Of a DNA stretch of 64,000 nt, positions 28,991 to 36,411 are shown in pieces. The DNA is from Lachnospiraceae bacterium (GTDB taxonomy: Bacteria; Bacillota; Clostridia; Lachnospirales; Lachnospiraceae). The position numbers and the translations under genes were made by a program. Location: NCBI GenBank assembly GCA_022510745.1, contig JAFLSY010000003.1, positions 248,001-312,000 of the forward strand, given 5' to 3'. Position 1 is the stretch's first letter. The number at the start of each line of letters is the position of its first letter. The notes under the pieces are model-generated. The model saw only the letters and a program-made list of their open reading frames with translations. It searched no databases and had not been told where the DNA came from.

Positions 28991-29019
28991 AGTATACGTG
29001 CTGGCAAATGCATTGTCAA
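28991..29019 (-). promoter_or_regulatory. Main promoter of the str operon
   Basis: On the minus strand a perfect TTGACA, a 17-base spacer and TATACT, about 185 bases before rpsL. The long leader suggests room for regulation. Confidence 0.85.
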
Positions 29020-29079
29020 TAACTTTTTTATTTAAATTTACGCTATTTTCCGTGTTTTCTTCCTATTTGTCCTCTTCAC

Positions 29080-29925
29080 CTAATTCCTTATGGCTTCCAG
29101 ATACCTCTTTAAGGCATCCTGCCAGGGCGGAAGTCTGTCAAAACCGTTGTCTGTCAGCTTGTCCTTGCTCATGCGGCTGTTTTCGGGCCGCTTTGCCTTC
29201 GCCTGATACTCTGCGGCGGTAACGGGTACCACCTCCATATCGATCCCGGCCTGCTTAAATATCTCGCAGGCAAACTCATACCAGGTACAGATGCCTTCAT
29301 TGGTAGCATGGTATACGCCGTATTTTTCGGTAAGCACCATATCTACCAAAAGCCTTGCCAGATCATAAGTATAGGTGGGGGAACCGTACTGGTCGTTGAC
29401 TACCGTGAGCCGCTTGTTGGTTTCTGCCAGCCTGAGCATTGTTTTGATAAAATTCTTACCGTTTATGCCGAACACCCAGGCAATGCGCACAATGAAATAT
29501 TTCTCCAACAGTTCCTGCACCGCCAGCTCACCCTCGTATTTAGTCTGCCCATATACATTCAATGGCTTTCTTGTATCTTCCGGCTCCCAAGGTCTTGTGC
29601 CCTGTCCGTCAAACACATAGTCTGTACTGATATAGATCATCTTGATATCCAGTTCCCTGCACATTTTTGCAATATTGCGGGTACCGTCTGCATTGACCCT
29701 GCGGCAGATTTCCTCCTGCTCCTCGGCTGCGTCCACCGCCGTATATGCCGCGCAGTGAATGACCGCATCCGGTGCGGCCTCGTTTAACACCCTCTCCACA
29801 CTTTGTGCGTCGGTAATATCCATTTCTTCAATGTCCACGCCGACAGCTTCCATTCCTCTTTTTTCCAATTCATTAACCACATCATATCCAAGCTGTCCTT
29901 TGACGCCCGTTACCAGTACTTTCAT
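29080..29925 (-). CDS. rfbD: dTDP-4-dehydrorhamnose reductase
   Basis: A 281-residue short-chain dehydrogenase/reductase that makes dTDP-L-rhamnose for surface polysaccharides. The NAD(P)-binding motif GVKGQLG lies at the N-terminus and the catalytic YGQTKYEGE (YxxxK) in the middle. The start at 29925 (MKVLVTG) fits the family, although the ribosome binding site is weak; an upstream ATG adds 12 residues. The other dTDP-rhamnose genes are not in the window, so this is an isolated copy. Confidence 0.9.
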   Translation of the reverse strand: MKVLVTGVKGQLGYDVVNELEKRGMEAVGVDIEEMDITDAQSVERVLNEAAPDAVIHCAAYTAVDAAEEQEEICRRVNADGTRNIAKMCRELDIKMIYISTDYVFDGQGTRPWEPEDTRKPLNVYGQTKYEGELAVQELLEKYFIVRIAWVFGINGKNFIKTMLRLAETNKRLTVVNDQYGSPTYTYDLARLLVDMVLTEKYGVYHATNEGICTWYEFACEIFKQAGIDMEVVPVTAAEYQAKAKRPENSRMSKDKLTDNGFDRLPPWQDALKRYLEAIRN

Positions 29926-29988
29926 ATTAGACCCAAACCTTTCATTCTTAAAAATATCCACCGGGTAATCCGGTGGATAATGTAAATA

Positions 29989-30297
29989 TCATAAATTATT
30001 CCATATCTTGCCGCTTGCTCTGACGGCCTCCCATTCCATTTCCTGCGCTTCTTCTTTCAGCCTTATCAGATTCCAGCCGACATAAGGGCTTTTTTCTTTA
30101 CCGGAAAGATATGCGATCCGGTTTCTGTACTTTTTACATTGCACATAATATGTGACTGCCAGCATCATGAGAAATAATGTCAGCATTACCGCAACAGTTA
30201 TCGGAAAAAATCTATTATCTCTTATTATGGAAGATGCCAAGGGCACTTCTTCATCCGCTATGAATATTAGTCTGTAATCTGCCTGTTGATTGATCAT
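29989..30297 (-). CDS. Small single-pass membrane protein
   Basis: A 102-residue protein with one hydrophobic helix (about residues 32-54) and a basic, Glu-rich C-terminal tail. No family recognised. The ATG at 30297 is chosen because AAAGG lies seven bases upstream. It may share a transcript with rmlD, 63 bases downstream, and is divergent from the GGDEF-like gene. Confidence 0.55.
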   Translation of the reverse strand: MINQQADYRLIFIADEEVPLASSIIRDNRFFPITVAVMLTLFLMMLAVTYYVQCKKYRNRIAYLSGKEKSPYVGWNLIRLKEEAQEMEWEAVRASGKIWNNL

Positions 30298-30452
30298 ACT
30301 CACGCCTTTCATTCTTTTCTATGTTAAAAGACTTTCATTTTCTGAAAAAAGGTTCATTTTTCATATATTTTTCTTTTCTTTTTATTTCACTTATCTTATA
30401 ATGGAAGAAGAATGTCAGATTGTATTTACATGGGGAAAGCGGGGAGATTCTT

Positions 30453-31166
30453 ATGCGGGAGCAGAAATTTGTCAAACAATTCCGTACTGCTAAGATCGTT
30501 CATCTATGTTGGTCGGTGGGGATGGAGATCATATTCATTTTAGTTCTGGTTGCAGACAAAAATCTGCGCACCCGGATTTTTACAAACACGGCGCTGTTTG
30601 CCTTATGCGCCTTCACATGGTTCTTTTTGCTCTTGGAACTGATATTTCTGTTCTATGATTTTTATAAACTCCGTGCATTTGCCTTGGAAAGCCACCATTT
30701 GAGCCAAACGGTATATTTGGATCGTCTGACGGGCATTCCTAACCGCTTTAGTCTGGATGAGATCTTTCGAACTTATACTACACCGGAGTCGTTGGAGAAT
30801 ACGGGTTGTTTGCTGTTCTCCATTGCCAACTTAAAAACCGTCAATGAAATTTCCGGTCATGCCGCGGGAGATGCAATGATACAGGATTTCTGCAGTATTT
30901 TTGAGGAAATCGGTGACACATTCGGCTTCATAGGGCGCAACGGCGGCAATGAATTCGTAGCCGTTATTACCCCCTGCAGTGCGCAGATCATTCAAGATTT
31001 TCGTACTACACTGGAAAATCGTATTTCCTTATATAATAAGGAACATGAAACTGCTCCCATTTTACTCCGTTCAGCATATACTCTTTATGCAGAGGAATCT
31101 GTGCAAACCTTTACAGAACTGCTGATTTTGACTTATAACAAACTGTATCAGATTTCTCAACCGTAG
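30453..31166 (+). CDS. Membrane protein with a degenerate GGDEF domain
   Basis: A 237-residue protein with two membrane helices (about 13-34 and 44-68) and a C-terminal GGDEF-fold domain recognisable from YLDRLTGIPNRFSLDEIF and SGHAAGD. The signature is GGNEF (164-168) rather than GGDEF/GGEEF, and both aspartates of the upstream metal-binding DxD are replaced (FSIANLK). It is therefore probably not a diguanylate cyclase and may instead sense nucleotide or act as a scaffold. The start at 30453 follows GGGGAG. It is the first gene of a nine-gene plus-strand operon with a sigma factor and pilin-like proteins. Confidence 0.75.
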   Translation: MREQKFVKQFRTAKIVHLCWSVGMEIIFILVLVADKNLRTRIFTNTALFALCAFTWFFLLLELIFLFYDFYKLRAFALESHHLSQTVYLDRLTGIPNRFSLDEIFRTYTTPESLENTGCLLFSIANLKTVNEISGHAAGDAMIQDFCSIFEEIGDTFGFIGRNGGNEFVAVITPCSAQIIQDFRTTLENRISLYNKEHETAPILLRSAYTLYAEESVQTFTELLILTYNKLYQISQP

Positions 31167-31199
31167 TTATGATATGATGACGGAGAGCCTTGCATAGTT

Positions 31200-31757
31200 A
31201 TGAATGAAGCCAATATCCAATATTTAGCCGGACTTGTCCTCCGCGCCAGGCAGAATGACAGTGATGCCTTTGCGGAACTGTATGGATTGACCTATAATAA
31301 AGTATATAATTACGCCAGACATTATCTGCGCGATGAATACCTTGCACAGGACGCGGTTCAAGAGGTATATATATCCGTGCTGAAGAATTTGAATAAACTG
31401 AATGATCCTTCTCTCTTCCTGGCATGGCTGAACCGCATTTCTTTCCATGTGTGTTATGATATCAGTCAGACTTTGAACGAAGGAAATATGCTGGCCGACC
31501 CCAGTATTTTGGACATTATTCAGGATGATCATCTGGATTCCAATCCCGAGTCCCATTACCAGACCAAGGATGAATACAGCAGACTGGCAAAAGCGCTGGA
31601 AAGTCTGCCCTTTCAGGAAAATCAGGTTTTGACCATGCGCTATTACAACAACTTAAAATTAGAAGAAATTGCCGCCGCCATGGACATCAGCCGCAGCACG
31701 GTGAAAAGATACATTGCTTCCGGACAAGAACATTTAAAGCAGCTATTGAAAGGATAA
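31200..31757 (+). CDS. ECF-type RNA polymerase sigma factor
   Basis: A 185-residue sigma-70 family protein. Region 2: YLAQDAVQEVYISVLK. Region 4: LPFQENQVLTMRYYNN and the helix-turn-helix LEEIAAAMDISRSTVKRY. It lies 33 bases after the GGDEF-like gene and 13 bases before the gene for a single-pass membrane protein, the usual place of its regulator. The operon downstream is the most likely target. Confidence 0.88.
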   Translation: MNEANIQYLAGLVLRARQNDSDAFAELYGLTYNKVYNYARHYLRDEYLAQDAVQEVYISVLKNLNKLNDPSLFLAWLNRISFHVCYDISQTLNEGNMLADPSILDIIQDDHLDSNPESHYQTKDEYSRLAKALESLPFQENQVLTMRYYNNLKLEEIAAAMDISRSTVKRYIASGQEHLKQLLKG

Positions 31758-31770
31758 GGAGGTGCACCGT

Positions 31771-32262
31771 ATGATTTTTCATAAAAAGAAAAGATATCAA
31801 ATGAATGTGGCGCAGGCGGATGCTACTCTGCAAAAAGTCTTTGCAGCCTGCAAGCAATCTCCGAATACAACTTCTTTCGATAAGATTTTACTGCGCAGAC
31901 AGCTGAATACCAAACTTATGGACAATATGCTGGTGTTAACGGCTATTATCCTATTGCTCACTTTTCTTTCACCACTTGGCATAGCTTCCGTAAATGCCGT
32001 ATTTCCGGGAAAGGAATCTCCTTCTCAGGTGACGCTTTTATCGGATAACATGACGGACGGCGTGCTGTGTTTAACCTTATCCGGCAGCGGCATCCTCTAT
32101 GGCGATGCTTATCAGGAAACCGAGACAGGGATTGTGGAGAAAGCCATTTCCTATGACAAAAATGCAGGTACCATCTGCTTTACCTACTATGGAACCGTAA
32201 CCAATATCTATATTCCTCTGGAGAATGCACCTGTCTTTCATCTGGTGCTTGCTCCCCAATAA
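31771..32262 (+). CDS. Single-pass membrane protein, probable anti-sigma partner
   Basis: A 163-residue protein with a basic cytoplasmic N-terminus (about 1-50), one membrane helix (about 53-75) and an outside domain of about 85 residues rich in beta-type patterns. The ATG at 31771 is chosen for the GGAGG eight bases upstream, over an in-frame GTG at 31762. Position after an ECF sigma gene suggests an anti-sigma factor, but no known domain was recognised. Confidence 0.55.
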   Translation: MIFHKKKRYQMNVAQADATLQKVFAACKQSPNTTSFDKILLRRQLNTKLMDNMLVLTAIILLLTFLSPLGIASVNAVFPGKESPSQVTLLSDNMTDGVLCLTLSGSGILYGDAYQETETGIVEKAISYDKNAGTICFTYYGTVTNIYIPLENAPVFHLVLAPQ

Positions 32263-32268
32263 GTGCCT

Positions 32269-33402
32269 ATGAGTAACCGGAAAAAATTTATGAGCACAAT
32301 TTCATATCTGCTGTGTATGGCATTGCTGTGTGGCTGCGGCACTAATATCGCCCCTCTGCCCGGTGATGTGCCTCCGTCAGAGAATTTAGGCGTCCCTCAA
32401 GTATCCGAAACACCACAGCCTTCTGATGAGCCACAGTCCTCTGATGTCCCGCAGCCTTCCGATGCGCCGCAGGCTTTGGAAACGCCTGATTCAGATATAC
32501 CGGAAACGACTGTGTCATCAGAGACAGCGGAGGAAAGTATGCCCTCCTCGGAGGAGGCATCGCCTGCACCTGAACAAACCGTGGGCACACGCAATAACAC
32601 GCCGCAATGCCTCACCCCTACGGCGGACGGTACGGCGGAAACCCACAATGATGTTTCTTCCATTGATTATTCCAATGCTTCTGAAGGCTATATCATGGCG
32701 GTATACACCGGCACCAATTCGAAAGTGAAGATGCAGATTGTCGGGCCCAACGCCGTTAAATACACTTATAATCTGACCGGTTCCAACTATGAGGCCTTCC
32801 CGCTCTCCAGCGGAAACGGCAGCTATGAGATTACAATTTATGAAAACGTGAGCGGCACCAGTTATGGAATTTGTCTGACAACCTCCATCGATGTCACGCT
32901 CACCAGTGAATTTGCACCCTACCTGTATCCGAATCAATACTGCAGCTTTAATTCTTCCAGCAAGACGGTTGCCAAGGCTAAGGAGCTGGCTGAACCGGCC
33001 AATTCGGATCTGGAGGTTGTAACCAACGTTTACAACTATATTATTGAAAATATCAGCTATGATTACAATAAGGCATCTACCGTCCCCAGCGGCTATATAC
33101 CCAATGTGGACTCGATTCTTGCCTCAGGTACCGGCATCTGCCTGGATTATGCGGCCGTTATGACCAGTATGCTCCGCAGCCAGCGTATTCCTACCCGTCT
33201 TGAGGTGGGTTATGCGGGTGATGCCTATCATGCCTGGATCAGTACCTATATTTCCGATATCGGCTGGGTGAACGGTATCGTGGAATTTGATGGTCACAGT
33301 TGGGAATTGATGGATCCTACCTTTGCCGCCAGCAGCAGTGAAAAATCTCTTAAAGAGTTTATTGGTGAAGGCAGCAACTATCAAGTAAAATATATGTATT
33401 AA
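32269..33402 (+). CDS. Transglutaminase-like lipoprotein
   Basis: A 377-residue lipoprotein: signal peptide with lipobox LCGC (Cys23), a Pro/Ser/Glu-rich linker (about 30-110), a beta-rich domain, and a C-terminal transglutaminase-like domain with the triad Cys291 (GICLDYA), His321 (YHAWI) and Asp349 (LMDPTF). Such domains act as proteases or cross-linkers at the cell surface. There is no ribosome binding site of note; the gene starts almost at the previous stop and is probably translationally coupled. Its position before pilus-assembly genes suggests work on the same surface structure. Confidence 0.8.
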   Translation: MSNRKKFMSTISYLLCMALLCGCGTNIAPLPGDVPPSENLGVPQVSETPQPSDEPQSSDVPQPSDAPQALETPDSDIPETTVSSETAEESMPSSEEASPAPEQTVGTRNNTPQCLTPTADGTAETHNDVSSIDYSNASEGYIMAVYTGTNSKVKMQIVGPNAVKYTYNLTGSNYEAFPLSSGNGSYEITIYENVSGTSYGICLTTSIDVTLTSEFAPYLYPNQYCSFNSSSKTVAKAKELAEPANSDLEVVTNVYNYIIENISYDYNKASTVPSGYIPNVDSILASGTGICLDYAAVMTSMLRSQRIPTRLEVGYAGDAYHAWISTYISDIGWVNGIVEFDGHSWELMDPTFAASSSEKSLKEFIGEGSNYQVKYMY

Positions 33403-33420
33403 ATATAAGGAGATCATAAA

Positions 33421-34464
33421 ATGCATCAGAAAAGACTATCCAATCAGGAAATTTCATCTTTCTGCAGTCAGACTGCCATGCTCTTTCAAGCGGGCATCAC
33501 TCCCACCGAGAGCATAAGCATTCTGCTCAATGACAGTAAATCTACCGAGGGCAAGGAACTCCTGCAGCAGATACTGGATATCTGCAGACAGGGAGAGTCG
33601 TTTGCCACAGCTCTGCAGCAGACGGATGCTTTTCCGGACTATGTACTGCATATGATCGCTATCGGTGAGGAATCCGGAAATCTGGATGATGTTATGCAGT
33701 CCCTTGCAGACTATTACGAGCGGGAGGATTCTATTTCTGAAAGTATTCGAAGCGCCGTAAGCTATCCTTTCATCATGATCGGCATTATGTTATTGGTTAT
33801 TTTTGTTCTGCTAGGGAGGGTCATGCCCATCTTCAATCAGGTATTCATTCAGCTGGGAAGTGAAATGAGCGGTATATCCGCTACTCTCTTAGGTCTTGGC
33901 AATGCCTTAAACCGCTATTCCTTAGTTATTACCGTTTTACTGGTGATTGTAGTACTCATATACCTGTTGTCGGTGAAAACCAAGAAAGGACGCGCTATTT
34001 CTACACGCTTCCTCTCCGTTTTTCCTTTAACTAAAGGCTTTTACGAGAAACTGGCGGCCGGACGCTTTGCCAGCGGTCTGGCGCTTACCATCAGCAGCGG
34101 TATGGACACCTTTTCCAGCTTGGACATGGTATCGGAATTGACTGAACATACCGGAATGCAGGCCAAAATTGCCGCCTGCAAAAAAGCAATTGAGGACGGC
34201 TCCAATTTTGCAGAGGCTCTGACTAACTCCAATATTTTCTCCAACCTCTATGCCCGTATGGTGACGGTGGGCTTCCGTACCGGTTCCATCGACACGGTCA
34301 TGCAGAAAATTGCCGACAGCTATGACAAAGAAACGGAACGCAAGATTCGATCCATTATCTCTATTTTGGAGCCGACTCTGGTCATTATCCTTTCTTTGAT
34401 CGTAGGTCTGATACTGTTGTCCGTTATCTTCCCTCTGATGGGTATTATGTCCAGCATCGGCTAA
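33421..34464 (+). CDS. Type II secretion/type IV pilus inner-membrane protein (GspF/PilC)
   Basis: A 347-residue member of the GspF/PilC platform family with two repeated cytoplasmic four-helix domains (about 10-115 and 215-315) and membrane helices at about 117-140, 160-185 and 320-345. Family motifs: FATALQQTDAFPDYVLHMIAIGEESGNL and the second copy FAEALTNSNIFSNLYARMVTVGFRTGS. It anchors the assembly ATPase in pilus and secretion machines. The ATG has AAGGAG in front. No PilB/GspE ATPase or prepilin peptidase is next to it. Confidence 0.92.
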   Translation: MHQKRLSNQEISSFCSQTAMLFQAGITPTESISILLNDSKSTEGKELLQQILDICRQGESFATALQQTDAFPDYVLHMIAIGEESGNLDDVMQSLADYYEREDSISESIRSAVSYPFIMIGIMLLVIFVLLGRVMPIFNQVFIQLGSEMSGISATLLGLGNALNRYSLVITVLLVIVVLIYLLSVKTKKGRAISTRFLSVFPLTKGFYEKLAAGRFASGLALTISSGMDTFSSLDMVSELTEHTGMQAKIAACKKAIEDGSNFAEALTNSNIFSNLYARMVTVGFRTGSIDTVMQKIADSYDKETERKIRSIISILEPTLVIILSLIVGLILLSVIFPLMGIMSSIG

Positions 34465-34488
34465 AGGCTTAAAGAAAAGAGAGTAATT

Positions 34489-34836
34489 ATGAGCAGAAAT
34501 CGTTTTGAACAAAACAAATCCAATCCTTTTGCAGGTCTTATCTACCTGCTTCCGCTTCTGGGCTTTATTGCGCTCTTTGTCCTGTTCTACCGCGGTATTT
34601 CTTCGGTTTCCGATACTACCACCGCTAAACAGATGGAGAGTCTGGAAAACGCCTTAAACCGCAGCATTACCCAGTGCTATGCCGTAGAAGGCGCCTATCC
34701 GCCCAACTTAGAATATATTAAGGAACATTACGGTCTGATCTATGATGAGGAGCTGTTTTATGTGGACTACCAGCCCATCGGCTCTAATATTATGCCGGAT
34801 GTGACGATCTTACTAAGAACAGGAGGTGCCCAATGA
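34489..34836 (+). CDS. Pilin-like single-pass protein
   Basis: A 115-residue protein with one helix at about 16-36 followed by a short outside domain (GAYPPNLEYIKEHYGL). Size, topology and place after the GspF gene suggest a minor pilin or a pilus-assembly protein, but no standard prepilin cleavage motif is visible. It ends overlapping the DUF4860 gene by four bases. Confidence 0.5.
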   Translation: MSRNRFEQNKSNPFAGLIYLLPLLGFIALFVLFYRGISSVSDTTTAKQMESLENALNRSITQCYAVEGAYPPNLEYIKEHYGLIYDEELFYVDYQPIGSNIMPDVTILLRTGGAQ

Positions 34837-35336
34837 AAACAAGAACGGGAGATAACAACCGCCATGTGGTGGATGTATTGTTCGTACTGGCGCTTTTCGG
34901 TGTATTTGCAGCCTCCGCTCTATTGTTGGTCACCATCGGTGCCAGTGTATACAAACAGACCGTTTCCAATATGGATCAATCCTTTACCGACCGCACCTCC
35001 TATTCCTATTTGGTTGAGAAGATTCACCAGAACGATATTTATGACGCCATAGAGATCGGGGAACTGGAAGGCTCCCCCGCTCTGGTGCTGACCCAGCGTC
35101 TGGGAGAGGAAGAATACTGCACCTATCTGTATCTGTATGAAGGATATTTAATGGAACTGTTTACACGAAAAAATTCCTTTGCCGGCACTGATCTGCGTCC
35201 TGCCGGTCAAAATATTATGCCTCTGGACGGATTTCATCTGGAGGCTCCGGCTGCCGGACTGATCAAGATCACCATAGATACCGGAAACGGCTCGCCCATT
35301 ACGCTTTATACGGCCTTACGATCCGATTATTCCTAA
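34833..35336 (+). CDS. DUF4860-family pilus-locus protein
   Basis: A 167-residue single-pass protein (helix about 13-37) with an outside beta-rich domain; matches DUF4860 as I know it. The family is frequent in Clostridial pilus-like loci. The start overlaps the preceding stop (ATGA), indicating tight coupling. Confidence 0.6.
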   Translation: MKTRTGDNNRHVVDVLFVLALFGVFAASALLLVTIGASVYKQTVSNMDQSFTDRTSYSYLVEKIHQNDIYDAIEIGELEGSPALVLTQRLGEEEYCTYLYLYEGYLMELFTRKNSFAGTDLRPAGQNIMPLDGFHLEAPAAGLIKITIDTGNGSPITLYTALRSDYS

Positions 35337-35355
35337 AAGGGAGTATTTGCATATT

Positions 35356-35829
35356 ATGAGAACATCCAAATCAAGTTTATTTTTAATGGAGCTTATTATC
35401 TCCATACTGTTTTTTTCCATAGCCAGCGCTGTCTGTATCCAGCTCTTTGTAAAGGCACATGTACTAAACAACCGTACGCAGGAGCAGAATCAGATTGTGG
35501 TCTGGTCTCAGAACCTTGCAGAACTCTGGCGGGCTTATGAAGGAGATACTATACTGATTTCCGAGCAATTGTGTGCCGACTATGGGCGACAGGACAGTTC
35601 CATTTATCTGACGAATCTGCCTCCTTACACACTGATACTTTATTTTAATAAAGATTGGGAACTTTCCGATCAGGATATTATATATCATGTAGTGTTATCC
35701 GGCAGCACTTATGATGAGGCAAGCCGCCTGATATCCTCCGAGATCAGCGTATCTCGAGGAGAGGAAATACTCTATACCCTGCCCCTTTTCCATCATATTG
35801 CGAAAGGAGGAAGCATCTATGAACAATAA
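35356..35829 (+). CDS. Prepilin-like protein
   Basis: A 157-residue protein with an N-terminal SLFLMELIISILFFSIASAV. The Glu in the hydrophobic start resembles Glu5 of mature type IV pilins, although the expected Gly before the cleavage site is absent. GGGAG lies 12 bases before the ATG at 35356; a TTG at 35347 is an alternative. The next gene overlaps it by 11 bases. Confidence 0.55.
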   Translation: MRTSKSSLFLMELIISILFFSIASAVCIQLFVKAHVLNNRTQEQNQIVVWSQNLAELWRAYEGDTILISEQLCADYGRQDSSIYLTNLPPYTLILYFNKDWELSDQDIIYHVVLSGSTYDEASRLISSEISVSRGEEILYTLPLFHHIAKGGSIYEQ

Positions 35830-36283
35830 GAAAAAGCGGTTTTCAGGGCTTTCCTTCAGCAACGGAATCGGTTCCTCCTCACTGTTAGTCATCTTCATTA
35901 TTCTGTGTCTGGTGTCTTTTGCTACCTTATCCATCGTCAGTGCTAATGCCGACTATAAATTGAGCAACAAGGTTCTGGATCGTACTACCGCCTATTATGA
36001 GGCCTCTAATCAGGCGGAACAGCAGTTGGCGCAGCTGCACCAAACACTGGCGGCCGCATATGCAGACAGTTCCACTGAAGAAGAATATTTCCGGGAAACC
36101 GGGCATGATGCCTCCTATCTGTTTCCCATATCGGATCTGCAGTCTCTGGAAGTCAAGGTCGGCATTGTCTATCCTAAGGCCGAGGGGGATGCCTTTTATC
36201 AGATCCGTTCCTGGCAGGTGATTCTGACCGGTGATCTGGAATATGAAAATACGCTGGACTTGTTTGAGCCGCCCTGGTTTTGA
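35819..36283 (+). CDS. Single-pass protein ending the pilin-like operon
   Basis: A 154-residue protein with one helix (about 20-43) after a basic N-terminus and an outside, partly coiled-coil domain (EASNQAEQQLAQLHQTLA). The ATG at 35819 is chosen because AAAGGAGG is eight bases upstream. Topology resembles PilX-type or ComG-type minor components. No named family was recognised. A bidirectional terminator follows. Confidence 0.5.
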   Translation: MNNKKKRFSGLSFSNGIGSSSLLVIFIILCLVSFATLSIVSANADYKLSNKVLDRTTAYYEASNQAEQQLAQLHQTLAAAYADSSTEEEYFRETGHDASYLFPISDLQSLEVKVGIVYPKAEGDAFYQIRSWQVILTGDLEYENTLDLFEPPWF

Positions 36284-36335
36284 CAGAGGAACCTCTGAGA
36301 ATTCCGGCGAGTCCCACCACATTTCAAACATGAAA

Positions 36336-36376
36336 AAGCTTCCGAAAAGTTTTCCCTTTCCGGAAGCTTCTTTTTG
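36336..36376. terminator. Bidirectional terminator between the pilin operon and rpoC
   Basis: Perfect nine-base-pair stem AAGCTTCCG/CGGAAGCTT with T-runs on both strands. It serves the converging pilin-like operon (plus) and rpoC (minus). Confidence 0.85.
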
Positions 36377-36411
36377 TTGCTATTTACTCTTCAATTCGTT
36401 TTCTCGGCAAT

